Below are positions 1-8,329 of a stretch of 64,000 nt of DNA, piece by piece; positions within the stretch are counted from its first letter, which is position 1; each line of letters opens with the position of its first letter. The stretch lies in the NCBI GenBank assembly GCA_049651845.1, contig JBASCW010000052.1, positions 34,257 to 98,256 on the forward strand. Reading direction: 5' to 3'. The stretch comes from RBG-16-66-20 sp049651845 (GTDB taxonomy: Bacteria; Pseudomonadota; Gammaproteobacteria; Burkholderiales; SG8-39). A model generated the notes under the pieces. It searched no databases. It saw only the letters and a list, made by a program, of their open reading frames with translations, and had not been told where the DNA came from. The position numbers were made by a program, and so were the translations under genes.

Positions 1-1145
1 TCGGCATCATCATGCACGGCGTGACCGGGCGCATGGGCACCAACCAGCACCTGGTGCGATCGATCCTGGAAATCCGCAAGCAGGGCGGCGTTGCGCTGAA
101 GGACGGCACGCGCCTGATGCCCGACCCGATCCTCATCGGCCGCGACGCGAAGAAGATCGCGGCGCTCGCCGAGCGCCACGGCATCGAGCGCCACGGCACG
201 GATCTCGACCAGGCGCTCGCGTCGAAGAACGACGCGGTCTTCTTCGACGCGGCCTCCACGCAGCTGCGCCCGACGCTGCTCAAGCGCGCGATCGCGGCCG
301 GCAAGCACGTCTACTGCGAGAAGCCGGTGTCGACCACGCTCGCCGAGGCGGCCGACCTCTACAAGGCGGCGAAGAAGGCGAAGGTCAAGCACGGCGTGGT
401 GCAGGACAAGCTCTGGCTGCCGGGCCTGCTCAAGCTCGCCGGGCTGCGCGACGAGGGCTTCTTCGGCAAGATCCTGTCGGTGCGCGGCGAGTTCGGCTAC
501 TGGGTTTTCGAGGGCGATGCGCGGCGCGGCCAGCCGCCGGCGCAGCGACCGTCGTGGAATTACCGCAAGCAGGACGGCGGCGGCATCATCCTCGACATGC
601 TGTGCCACTGGCGCTACGTGCTCGACAACCTGTTCGGGGAAGTCAGAGCGGTCTCCTGCCTGGGCGCAACGCACATCCCGTTCCGCTGGGACGAGGACGG
701 CAGGCGCTACAAGGCGACCGCGGACGACGCGGCCTACGCCACGTTCCAGCTCGCCGGCGGCGTGATCGCGCACTTCAACTCATCCTGGACCGTGCGCGTG
801 CGCCGCGACGACCTGCTCACGCTGCAGGTGGACGGCACGAAGGGCAGCGCGGTTGCCGGCCTGCGGGGTTGCAGGATCCAGAGTTACGAGAAAACCCCCA
901 AACCGGTCTGGAACCCCGACGTTCCGCAGCCGATCGATTTCTACGCCGGCTGGGACGAGATGCCGGACGCGGGCTACGACAACGCCTTCAAGGTGCAATG
1001 GGAGCTCTTCCTGCGGCACGTCGCGGGCGAGGGGCCGTTCCGCTGGGGGCTGCTCGAAGGCGCCAAGGGCGTGCAGCTCGCCGAGCTCGGCCTGAAGAGC
1101 TGGCAGCAGAAGAAGTGGCTCGAGGTGCCGAGGCTCCGGGTGTGA
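1..1145 (+). CDS. Gfo/Idh/MocA-family oxidoreductase (5' partial)
   Basis: NAD(P)-dependent dehydrogenase of the Gfo/Idh/MocA family, which normally oxidises or reduces a sugar or cyclitol carbon. The reading frame is open to the left edge: Gly-Ile-Ile precede the first ATG (base 12), and together with HGVTGRMG they form the nucleotide-binding turn, so the true start lies outside the window. EKPVSTTL, the conserved catalytic-lysine motif of the family, is present near residue 103 of the visible frame. It overlaps the next gene by 4 bases and heads a run of seven + strand genes that includes a TRAP importer, so it probably acts on the imported compound. The substrate cannot be read from the sequence. 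Confidence 0.9.
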   Translation, partial: GIIMHGVTGRMGTNQHLVRSILEIRKQGGVALKDGTRLMPDPILIGRDAKKIAALAERHGIERHGTDLDQALASKNDAVFFDAASTQLRPTLLKRAIAAGKHVYCEKPVSTTLAEAADLYKAAKKAKVKHGVVQDKLWLPGLLKLAGLRDEGFFGKILSVRGEFGYWVFEGDARRGQPPAQRPSWNYRKQDGGGIILDMLCHWRYVLDNLFGEVRAVSCLGATHIPFRWDEDGRRYKATADDAAYATFQLAGGVIAHFNSSWTVRVRRDDLLTLQVDGTKGSAVAGLRGCRIQSYEKTPKPVWNPDVPQPIDFYAGWDEMPDAGYDNAFKVQWELFLRHVAGEGPFRWGLLEGAKGVQLAELGLKSWQQKKWLEVPRLRV

Positions 1146-2317
1146 AGCGCGACGCGATCCACGCGATCGAATTGCCTTCCCCCGACGGGAAGCTGGAGCA
1201 GTATCAAGTTCGGGAACCCAAAGCCTACCGCAAGCCCGAGCGGCCTTTCACGCGCCTCGCCTACGCCGCCGCGCACGTGGTCGCCGACCCGCTGTCGGCG
1301 AAGGAGCCCTGGCTCGAGGCGGCGATCGACTGGGACGCGACGATCGCCTACCGGCGCCACCTGTGGTCCTGGGGCTTCGGCGTCGCCGAGGCGATGGACA
1401 CCGCCCAGCGCGGCATGGGAGTGGACTGGAAGAATTCGCTCGAGCTCATCGAACGCTCGGTCAAGGCCTCCAGGGATGTTTCCGGAGCGGTCATTGCATC
1501 CGGAGCGGGCACGGACCATCTTTCCGGCTGTGAAGGGCATTCGATAGAAAGGATCGTCGCCGCCTATGAAGAGCAATGCGCGGCGGTCGAGAAGGCCGGT
1601 AGCCGCATCATCCTGATGGCGAGCCGCGCGCTCGCCGCGAGCTCCCGTTCGTCCGACGACTACGCGAAGGTCTACGACCGCATCCTCGGGCAAGTGAAGG
1701 AGCCGGTGATCATCCACTGGCTGGGCGAGATGTTCGATCCGGCGCTCGAGCGCTACTGGGGCAAGAACGATCACTACGAAGCGATGGGCATTTGCCTTGT
1801 TGTTATCGAAAGGAATAGAAGCAAAGTCGATGGCATAAAAATCTCTTTGCTCGACAAGGACAAGGAGATCGCCATGCGCCGCAAGCTGCCTAAGGGCGTG
1901 CGCATGTACACGGGCGACGACTTCAATTTCACCGAACTCATCGAGGGCGACGCGCAGGGCTATTCCGATGCGCTGCTGGGGATCTTCGATTCCATCGCGC
2001 CCGCTGCCTCTCAGGCATTGAGCTATTTGAGTTCGAATGAAATGGAGAAATACGACGAAGTACTCGTGCCTACCGTTCCGCTGTCGCGTCACATCTTCAA
2101 GGCGCCGACGCGCTTCTACAAGACCGGCGTCGTCTTCATGGCCTGGCTGAACGGCCACCAGGACCACTTCGTGATGGTCGGGGGGGGGCAGCAGAGCGCG
2201 CGCAGCCTGCTGCATCTCGCGGAGCTGTTCCGGCTCGCGGACGAGGCCGGGCTGCTGGCCGATCCCGCGCTGGCGTGCCGCCGGATGAAGCAACTGCTCG
2301 CGGTGCATGGAATTTAG
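1142..2317 (+). CDS. DUF993 family aldolase-like (dihydrodipicolinate synthase-like) protein
   Basis: 391 aa, full length for the DUF993 family, which is distantly related to the DapA/NAL class of Schiff-base lyases. The GTG start sits in a GTGA overlap with the upstream dehydrogenase; the longer open frame upstream is only the shadow of that gene. A lysine in DGIKISLLD falls on a strand resembling the Schiff-base lysine strand of DapA-type enzymes (inference). Its place between a Gfo/Idh/MocA dehydrogenase and, downstream, a TIM-barrel isomerase matches a recurrent catabolic arrangement, so it may cleave a keto-acid or keto-sugar made by the neighbours. The real substrate is unknown. Confidence 0.85.
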   Translation: MKRDAIHAIELPSPDGKLEQYQVREPKAYRKPERPFTRLAYAAAHVVADPLSAKEPWLEAAIDWDATIAYRRHLWSWGFGVAEAMDTAQRGMGVDWKNSLELIERSVKASRDVSGAVIASGAGTDHLSGCEGHSIERIVAAYEEQCAAVEKAGSRIILMASRALAASSRSSDDYAKVYDRILGQVKEPVIIHWLGEMFDPALERYWGKNDHYEAMGICLVVIERNRSKVDGIKISLLDKDKEIAMRRKLPKGVRMYTGDDFNFTELIEGDAQGYSDALLGIFDSIAPAASQALSYLSSNEMEKYDEVLVPTVPLSRHIFKAPTRFYKTGVVFMAWLNGHQDHFVMVGGGQQSARSLLHLAELFRLADEAGLLADPALACRRMKQLLAVHGI

Positions 2318-3155
2318 AAAGCTCGGCGACGGACTCGGGATGGAAGTTTCCAGGGTGGATCTGTCCCGCCCAATTCCGGCGAACGAGTTCAAGGAACTCT
2401 GGAATGCGTTTTTCGAGAACCAGGTTCTTGTCATCCGATCGCAGAAATTGAAAGCCGGTGGGTTCCTGGCGTTTGCAAATTGCTTTGGCAAGCCCGAGCC
2501 GCACGTCATCGACCAGTTCCACCATCCCGAGCACGCCGACATCCTGATCCTGTCCAACGTCGAGAAGGACGGCCGGCCGACGGGGCTTGCCGACGCCGGC
2601 ACCTACTTCCACACCGACCACTCGTACCTCGAGGTGCCCGCGCGCGCGACGATGCTGTATTCGATCCAGGTGCCGCGGCGGGGCGGCGACACGCCGTTTG
2701 CGAATCAGTACGCCGCCTATGACGATCTGTCTCCCGAGCTCAAGAATCGAATCGAGAACCTCGTGGCGCTGCACCATTACGGCAACCGCGACGATCTCGA
2801 CAAGTCCTCGCGCACCGTGGCGTCGGTGCTCACCGAGGAGCAGGAGAAAATGGTGACCAGGGTGCGACACCGCGTGGCGCGGCCGCATCCGGTCACCGGC
2901 CGCACCGCGCTGTATGCAGTCAACGGCTCGTCCTTTGGCATCGAAGGGATGCCCGAGCAGGCGGCGCTTGCGCTGCTGCGCGAGCTCGCGCGCCACGCGA
3001 CCCAGGAAAAGTACCAGCTGCGCCTGAAATATGGCGTCGGCGATGTCGCAATCTGGGACAATGCGTCGCTCTTGCACTCGGCGACGCTGACCGACCCGCA
3101 GTATCCGCGCACGCTGTGGCGCACAACCGTCAAGGAGGAAGGGAGACCGTCATGA
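2307..3155 (+). CDS. TauD/TfdA-family 2-oxoglutarate/Fe(II) dioxygenase
   Basis: 282 aa, typical length for the family. The iron-binding HxD pair is H102-T-D104 (HTDHSY); the distal histidine is H257 in LLHSAT, followed by R268 and R272 for 2-oxoglutarate binding, so the site looks complete. Such enzymes hydroxylate or oxidatively cleave small organic acids, sulfonates or ethers with O2 and 2-oxoglutarate. The ATG lies inside the last codons of the DUF993 gene (11-base overlap), and the stop overlaps the next gene by 4 bases, so it is a full member of the operon. Substrate unknown; taurine is unlikely given the sugar-type neighbours. Confidence 0.88.
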   Translation: MEFRKLGDGLGMEVSRVDLSRPIPANEFKELWNAFFENQVLVIRSQKLKAGGFLAFANCFGKPEPHVIDQFHHPEHADILILSNVEKDGRPTGLADAGTYFHTDHSYLEVPARATMLYSIQVPRRGGDTPFANQYAAYDDLSPELKNRIENLVALHHYGNRDDLDKSSRTVASVLTEEQEKMVTRVRHRVARPHPVTGRTALYAVNGSSFGIEGMPEQAALALLRELARHATQEKYQLRLKYGVGDVAIWDNASLLHSATLTDPQYPRTLWRTTVKEEGRPS

Positions 3156-4126
3156 AGAAGCTGCTTGGCATCGCGATCGGGATCTTTTTTTCGGCAAACG
3201 CAAACGCCCAGTCATTGACGCTGCACGGGGCATCGCAGTTCAACGACGACCACGCCTTCACCAAGGCGATGGCGAAGTTCGACGAGCTGGTGAAGAGGTA
3301 CTACGGCAAGCCGGTCAATTTCGTGCTGCACAAGAATTCCGAGCTCGGCCTCGAGAAGCAATACTTCGAGTACATGGCGCAGGGCAAGGCGGTGGACTAC
3401 GCGATCGTGTCGCCCGCACACATGTCCACGTTCTCCAAGGCCGCGCCGTTCATCGACGCGCCGTTCCTATTCCGCGACCTCGCGCACTGGAACAAGGTGC
3501 TCGACGCCGACGTGCTCAAGCCGGTGGCCGACGAGATCGCGCAGAAGGCCGAAGTCATGCTGATCGGCTACGCTGGCGGCGGCACGCGCAACATCTTCGT
3601 CAACAAGCCGGTGCGCAACATGCAGGAACTGAAGGGCCTCAAGGTGCGCGTGCAGGGCGCGCCGATCTGGTCGAGGACCTTTACGGCCGCTGGCATGGCG
3701 CCCACGGTGATCGCCTACAACGAGGTCTACAACGCGATCCAGAACGGCGTGATCGCCGCCGGCGAGAACGAGGCGGCGGGTGTGGAGCAGATGAAGTTCT
3801 TCGAGGTCGCGCCGCACCTGTCGATGACGCAGCACGCGATCACCATCCGGCCGCTGTGTTTTTCCTCGAAGACCTTCAAGAAGCTCGACCCGGCGCTGCA
3901 GGCCGCCGTGCTCAAGGCGGGCAAGGAGGCGGGCGCCCACGGCCGGCAGATCGAGTCGAGCGAGGACGAGGCCAAGCTCGTGAAGATGGAAAAGGAGGGC
4001 AAGCTCAAGCGCGTGCCCTTCGCCGGGCGCGACGAGATGAAGCGCCTCGTCGATCCGGTGATGGCCGCCTACGCCAAGGAGATCGGCGCCGAGGCGATCC
4101 TCGCGCAGATCAACGCGATCAAGTAA
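3152..4126 (+). CDS. dctP: TRAP transporter substrate-binding protein, DctP family
   Basis: Periplasmic solute receptor of a tripartite ATP-independent transporter, 324 aa. The start at base 3152 is chosen because AAGGAGG lies at 3132-3138 and a signal peptide (MKKLLGIAIGIFFSANANA) follows directly; a start 36 bases earlier would bury it. DctP features include the RVQGAPIWS region with the carboxylate-binding arginine. It overlaps the dioxygenase stop by 4 bases. The gene is followed by a strong hairpin before the permease genes, an arrangement expected to make more receptor than permease. The ligand is probably an organic acid or sugar acid. Confidence 0.92.
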   Translation: MKKLLGIAIGIFFSANANAQSLTLHGASQFNDDHAFTKAMAKFDELVKRYYGKPVNFVLHKNSELGLEKQYFEYMAQGKAVDYAIVSPAHMSTFSKAAPFIDAPFLFRDLAHWNKVLDADVLKPVADEIAQKAEVMLIGYAGGGTRNIFVNKPVRNMQELKGLKVRVQGAPIWSRTFTAAGMAPTVIAYNEVYNAIQNGVIAAGENEAAGVEQMKFFEVAPHLSMTQHAITIRPLCFSSKTFKKLDPALQAAVLKAGKEAGAHGRQIESSEDEAKLVKMEKEGKLKRVPFAGRDEMKRLVDPVMAAYAKEIGAEAILAQINAIK

Positions 4127-4147
4127 GAAGCCGGCCCGGAGCAACGG

Positions 4148-4174
4148 CGGCGGCGCAGGCCGCCGCCTTTTTTT
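4148..4174 (+). terminator. Hairpin plus T-run between dctP and dctQ (attenuating terminator)
   Basis: A 9-bp GC stem (GGCGGCGGC / GCCGCCGCC) closed by a 4-base loop and followed at once by a run of T. This is a textbook intrinsic terminator. It directly abuts the GTG start of the small permease gene, so it probably attenuates rather than stops the operon and also occupies the place of a ribosome-binding site. Confidence 0.8.
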
Positions 4175-4699
4175 GTGATCAGAACGCTGACCCGCTGGTA
4201 CGCCCGGCTGCTGACGTGGCTGCTCGTCGCCTCGGTGCTGATCCTCATCGTGCCGGTGTCGCTGCAGATCTTCTCGCGCTACACCGCGCTGATCCCGAGC
4301 TACATCTGGACCGAGGAGATGGCGCGCTTCTGCTTCATCTGGTCGATCATGCTCGGCGCCATGGTCGGCATCCGCGAGGGCACGCACTTCGTGGTGGACC
4401 TGTGGCCGCGGATGAATCCGCGCGCGCAGGCCGCGGTGCGTATCGTCGCCAGCCTGTTCGTGCTGGCGTTCGCCTGCGTGTTCCTCTGGTGGGGCATCGA
4501 GTTCACGCGCTTCGCGCTCAACCGGATCTCCGAGCTCGCCGAGCTGCCGCTCTGGCTGATCCACCTGCCGTGGCCGATCGCCGGCGCGACCTGGTTGCTG
4601 TTCCTCGGCGAGCAGCTCTGGGATGACCTGCGCGTGGCGGCGGGCAAGGCGCCGCCGCCGGACGCCGCGCGCGACGAAGCCGCGGGGAGCATCACGTGA
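4175..4699 (+). CDS. dctQ: TRAP transporter small permease, DctQ family
   Basis: 174 aa with four hydrophobic segments, the usual DctQ layout, including the IFSRYTALIPSYIWTEEMAR region typical of the family. It pairs with the large permease encoded next (4-base overlap). The GTG start lies immediately after the T-run of a terminator-like hairpin and has no visible Shine-Dalgarno sequence, so translation may depend on read-through and structure. A slightly later start cannot be excluded, but the first membrane helix begins within ten residues of this one. Confidence 0.88.
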   Translation: MIRTLTRWYARLLTWLLVASVLILIVPVSLQIFSRYTALIPSYIWTEEMARFCFIWSIMLGAMVGIREGTHFVVDLWPRMNPRAQAAVRIVASLFVLAFACVFLWWGIEFTRFALNRISELAELPLWLIHLPWPIAGATWLLFLGEQLWDDLRVAAGKAPPPDAARDEAAGSIT

Positions 4700-6015
4700 G
4701 CGGCGCGACCGTTCTCGATCCGGGCACTGCGAGCCTGATCATGTTCGGCGTGTTCTTCGCGCTGCTCGCGCTGCGCGTGCCGGTGGCGTTCGCGCTCGGC
4801 CTCGCCTGCCTGCCGGTGTTCGTGATCGAGGATCGCCTCACGCCGCAGAACCTGGTGCAGGAGACCTTCAACGCCTACAACTCGTTCATCCTGCTGGCGG
4901 TGCCGTTCTTCCTGCTCACCGCGAACCTGATGAACGTCGGCGGCATCACCACGCGCCTGGTGCGCCTGTCGCGCGACCTAGTCGGGCACTTCCCGGGCGG
5001 CCTCGCGCAGGTCAACGTGGTGCTGTCGATCTTCTTCGCCGGCATCTCGGGCTCCTCGACCGCGGACGCGGCCAGCCAGGCGAAGATCTTCATCGCGGCG
5101 CAGAGGAAGGAAGGCTACGACGACAGCTTCTCGGTGGCGATCACCGCGGTCTCGGCGGTGATCGCGGTGATCATCCCGCCCTCGATCCTGATGATCGTCT
5201 GGGGCGGACTGCTCACGGTCTCGATCGGCGGCCTGTTCATGGCCGGCATCATTCCGGGCCTGCTGATCGGGCTGGTGCAGATGGGCACCGTCCATATCTA
5301 CGCCAAGCTGCGCAACTATCCAACCCATCCGCGCGCGACCCTGGTCGAGACCTTCAAGGCGATCGGCATCGCGGTGCCCGCGCTGATGACGCCCGTGATC
5401 ATCATCGGCGGCAAGATCTTCGGCTGGTTCACCGCCACCGAGTCGGCCTGCATTGCGGTGCTGTACGCGGCTGCGCTGACGATGCTGGTCTACCGGGAAA
5501 TGGACCTGAAGGGCCTGCACACGGCGCTGCTCGACACCGGGCGGCTCACCGGCGTGGCGCTGTTCTGCGTAGGCACCGCCTCCGCCTTCGGCTGGCTGCT
5601 CGCCTACTACCAGATTCCGAAGGCGCTGCTCGCCAACGTCGCTGCCTGGGGCATGGGCCCAGCGGCGACCGGTTTCTTCATCGCGGCGGTGTTCCTCGTG
5701 GTCGGCTGCTTCCTCGACGCGATTCCCGCGATCGTCATCGTCGGCACCGTGCTCGAGCCGCTCGCAAAGAGCGTCGGCATGGACCCGATCCATTTCGCCA
5801 TGGTCGGCATCGTGTCGCTCGCATTCGGCCTGGTGACGCCGCCTTATGGCCTGTGCCTGATGATCTCGGCGCACGTCGCCGGCATGCGGGTCGTCGACAC
5901 TCTGAAGGACGTGTTCATCATGCTGCTGCCGATGTTCGCGGTGCTCGCGTTGATCATCCTGTGGCCGGACCTGGTGCTGTTCCTGCCGCGGCTGTTCCCG
6001 CCCGGGACTCTGTGA
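4696..6015 (+). CDS. dctM: TRAP transporter large permease, DctM family
   Basis: 439 aa, the standard length of DctM, with about twelve hydrophobic helices. Conserved elements include the GISGSSTADAASQ loop and IIPPSILMIVWG, both typical of the sodium-coupled transport core. It starts with GTG inside the stop of dctQ and ends in a GTGA overlap with the isomerase gene, so P, Q, M and the isomerase are co-translated. It imports the compound handled by the surrounding dehydrogenase, aldolase-like and isomerase enzymes. Confidence 0.93.
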   Translation: MSGATVLDPGTASLIMFGVFFALLALRVPVAFALGLACLPVFVIEDRLTPQNLVQETFNAYNSFILLAVPFFLLTANLMNVGGITTRLVRLSRDLVGHFPGGLAQVNVVLSIFFAGISGSSTADAASQAKIFIAAQRKEGYDDSFSVAITAVSAVIAVIIPPSILMIVWGGLLTVSIGGLFMAGIIPGLLIGLVQMGTVHIYAKLRNYPTHPRATLVETFKAIGIAVPALMTPVIIIGGKIFGWFTATESACIAVLYAAALTMLVYREMDLKGLHTALLDTGRLTGVALFCVGTASAFGWLLAYYQIPKALLANVAAWGMGPAATGFFIAAVFLVVGCFLDAIPAIVIVGTVLEPLAKSVGMDPIHFAMVGIVSLAFGLVTPPYGLCLMISAHVAGMRVVDTLKDVFIMLLPMFAVLALIILWPDLVLFLPRLFPPGTL

Positions 6016-6824
6016 GCGCGCCGGATTCCGCGCTGCTGTCGCTCAACACCGCGACCGTCAAGGCGCAGTGGACGCTGGCGCAGGCGATCGACGGCTGCGC
6101 GCGCCACGGCATCCGCGGCATCTCGCCCTGGCGCGACAAGCTCGCCGAGCTGGGTTTGAAAAAAGCGGTTTCTCTCATAAGAACCCATGACTTGACCGTG
6201 ACCGGCCTGTGCCGCGGCGGCTTCTTCACCGCCAAAGACTGGCGCGACGACAACCGGCGCGCGATCGAGGAAGCGCACGCGCTCGAGGCCGATTGCCTGG
6301 TGCTGGTTGTCGGTGGTCTTCCGGAAGGTTCAAAAGACTTGAGCAAAGCCAGGGAAAGGATCGAGGAATCCATTTCGATGATTCTTCCCGAAGCGCGCGC
6401 GGCCGGCGTGCCGCTCGCGATCGAGCCGCTGCATCCGATGCAGGCCGCGGAGCGCGCCTGCGTCAACACGCTCGAGCACGCGCTCGATATCTGCGATGCG
6501 CTTGGCGACGGCATCGGGGTAGCGGTGGACGTCTATCACGTCTGGTGGGATCCGAAGCTCGAGGAACAGATCGCGCGCGCGGGCAGGCAGCGCATCCTCG
6601 CGTACCACATCTGCGACTGGCGGGTGCCTACGCGCGACCTGCTCAACGACCGCGGCATGATGGGCGACGGCGTCATCGACCTGCCGCGCATCCGCACCTG
6701 GGTCGAAGCTGCGGGCTACGCGGGCATGCACGAAGTCGAGATCTTCTCGGAGCTCGACTGGTGGCGGCGCGATCCCGACGAGGTCCTGAGAACCTGCAAG
6801 CTACGGCATCAGGCGTGCTGCTGA
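6012..6824 (+). CDS. Sugar phosphate isomerase/epimerase-like TIM-barrel protein
   Basis: 270 aa member of the xylose-isomerase-like TIM barrel family. Metal-binding-type residues are visible: E in LAIEPLHP, D-x-YHVWWD, H in YHICDW and E in HEVEIFSELDW. GTG start in a GTGA overlap with dctM; the long open frame further upstream is a shadow of dctM. It closes the operon that begins with the Gfo/Idh/MocA dehydrogenase and probably interconverts a keto-sugar or inositol-type intermediate. The exact reaction is unknown. Confidence 0.87.
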   Translation: MSAPDSALLSLNTATVKAQWTLAQAIDGCARHGIRGISPWRDKLAELGLKKAVSLIRTHDLTVTGLCRGGFFTAKDWRDDNRRAIEEAHALEADCLVLVVGGLPEGSKDLSKARERIEESISMILPEARAAGVPLAIEPLHPMQAAERACVNTLEHALDICDALGDGIGVAVDVYHVWWDPKLEEQIARAGRQRILAYHICDWRVPTRDLLNDRGMMGDGVIDLPRIRTWVEAAGYAGMHEVEIFSELDWWRRDPDEVLRTCKLRHQACC

Positions 6825-6851
6825 AAAATCAGATGCTCTAGACTGCGCCGC

Positions 6852-7352
6852 ATGCCTGCACCGGCCGCGATCCGATCGGCGATATTGCTGGCGGCATGCC
6901 TCATGCTGCCGGGCGCGGCCGCCGCGCAATCGGCGCCGCCGTTGCTGGAATCCTACGGGCGCGTCGCGACGCTCCTGAACTATATGTCCGTCTACGTCGC
7001 CGAGTCGCTGCTCGCTTGCGCGGAGAAGAACGTGCTCACCGAGGAGCAGACGGAGGTGCGCTACGCGGCGTACCGCAAGCGCAACGCCGCGCTGCTCGAG
7101 CGCGCCGAGACCTGGAGCCAGCAGGCGGAGAAGCGGTTGCAGGCGCAGGGCGAGGAGCGCGCCGCGCAGCGCGTCGCGGAGGAAGCCGGCCTGAGCGCGA
7201 TGGCGGCCGCCTCCGCGCGCGCGCAGGCCATGATCGGCAAGGCCGGCGACGCGCGCGCAGCCTGCGCGGAGATCCTTGCGGCGATCGAGGCCGGCCGCTA
7301 CGACCTCTCGGGCAACGCCGAATTCGTCGACCTGCTGAAGGTGAACCCGTGA
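6852..7352 (+). CDS. Putative periplasmic protein of unknown function
   Basis: 166 aa. The first 25 residues form a clear signal peptide ending in AAAAQ (signal peptidase I type). The mature part is mostly helical and alanine/glutamate-rich, with a cysteine pair (one near residue 56, one near 139) that could form a disulfide. No family is recognised. It overlaps the following epimerase by 4 bases, so the two are probably co-expressed, but nothing in the sequence ties it to a pathway. Confidence 0.7.
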   Translation: MPAPAAIRSAILLAACLMLPGAAAAQSAPPLLESYGRVATLLNYMSVYVAESLLACAEKNVLTEEQTEVRYAAYRKRNAALLERAETWSQQAEKRLQAQGEERAAQRVAEEAGLSAMAAASARAQAMIGKAGDARAACAEILAAIEAGRYDLSGNAEFVDLLKVNP

Positions 7353-8278
7353 AGATCCTCATGACCGGCGCCTCGGGCTACATCGGCGGCAGCGTGGCCG
7401 ATTTGCTGATCGAGGCCGGTCACGCGATCACCGGGCTCGCCCGCACCGAGGCCGCGGCGGCCAGGCTTCGCGAGCACGGCATCGATGCGGTGCGCGGTGA
7501 CCTGAGCAGCCACGGCATCGTCAGGAACGCGGCGCGCGCGGCGGAGGCCGTCATCAACTGCGCCAACGCCGAGGACCCGTTCGTCGTCGCAGCCGTCCTC
7601 GAGGGGCTCGCAGGCTCGGGCAAGGCGTTCCTGCACACCAGCGGCTCGAGCGTGATCGGCGACAAGGCCGCCGGCAAGCGCTCGCCCACGATCTATCGCG
7701 AGGACACGCCGCACGAGCCGCTGCCGGAGAAGATCCAGCGCCACGCGGTGCAGGGCAGGGTGCTTGTGGCGGCCGGGCAGGGCGTGCGCTCGACGGTGCT
7801 TTGTCCCTGCCTGATCTACGGCCAGGGCCGGGGGGCGAACCCGGACAGCATCCAGGTGCCGAGCCTGATCCGCCAGGCAGTGAAAAGCGGCATCCCGCGC
7901 TATATCGGCGAGGGCGAGAACGTCTGGTCGACGGTCCACATCGACGACGTCGCCGGCGCCTATCTGCTCGCGCTCGAGCGCGCGCCAGCGGGCTCGTTCT
8001 ACTTCATCGAGAACGGCGAGGCGAGCCTGAGGTCGATCGTCGAGTCGATCGCGCGCTTGCTCGGCGGCAAGGCCGCGCAGGGCTGGGACATCGATGCCGC
8101 GATCGCCGAGTGGGGCCCGCAGTCGGCGTGGTTCTCGCTCGGCGGCAACAGCCGCGTGAACGCCGACAAGGCACGCCGCGAGCTGGGCTGGAAGCCGCGG
8201 GGCGCGAGCCTCTTCGACGAGATCGAGCGCGGCTGGTACCGGCGCCAGCTCGACGCTGGCGCCTACGCGCCGCGCTAG
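7349..8278 (+). CDS. NAD(P)-dependent epimerase/dehydratase family protein
   Basis: 309 aa extended short-chain dehydrogenase. The N-terminal Rossmann motif is TGASGYIGG. The middle has LHTSGSSVIGD and a catalytic-site region more like atypical reductases than classical YxxxK epimerases: no clear Tyr-x3-Lys follows the Ser motif. The C-terminal part has the substrate-lid signature NADKARRELGWKP. Start GTG in a GTGA overlap with the preceding gene. Probably a small-molecule carbonyl reductase or epimerase; the substrate is unknown. Confidence 0.82.
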   Translation: MKILMTGASGYIGGSVADLLIEAGHAITGLARTEAAAARLREHGIDAVRGDLSSHGIVRNAARAAEAVINCANAEDPFVVAAVLEGLAGSGKAFLHTSGSSVIGDKAAGKRSPTIYREDTPHEPLPEKIQRHAVQGRVLVAAGQGVRSTVLCPCLIYGQGRGANPDSIQVPSLIRQAVKSGIPRYIGEGENVWSTVHIDDVAGAYLLALERAPAGSFYFIENGEASLRSIVESIARLLGGKAAQGWDIDAAIAEWGPQSAWFSLGGNSRVNADKARRELGWKPRGASLFDEIERGWYRRQLDAGAYAPR

Positions 8279-8281
8279 TAC

Positions 8282-8295
8282 TTGACGAAGATCAA
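8282..8295. promoter_or_regulatory. FNR/ANR-type binding site
   Basis: TTGAC-GAAG-ATCAA matches the FNR/ANR consensus TTGAT-N4-ATCAA at 9 of 10 positions. Its centre (about 8288.5) is 41-42 bases before the ATG of the CBS-BON gene, the class II activator distance if transcription begins at or beside that ATG. A weak -10 (TAAGCT, 8317-8322) fits. It lies just after the stop of the epimerase gene. Low-oxygen control of the CBS-BON gene is inferred. Confidence 0.65.
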
Positions 8296-8329
8296 GCAAG
8301 CCGGCCGTCCTTCGTCTAAGCTGGCCGCG

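Noticed and set aside
974..2602. Long open frame on the - strand (542 codons)
   Set aside because: It lies opposite the DUF993 gene and parts of its neighbours, has no recognisable domain and is composition-driven, as is common in high-GC DNA.
8282..8329. TTG at 8282 as the start of the CBS-BON gene
   Set aside because: The TTG is part of the FNR-like box and the residues it would add have no match to the CBS fold; ATG at 8330 starts at the conserved motif.
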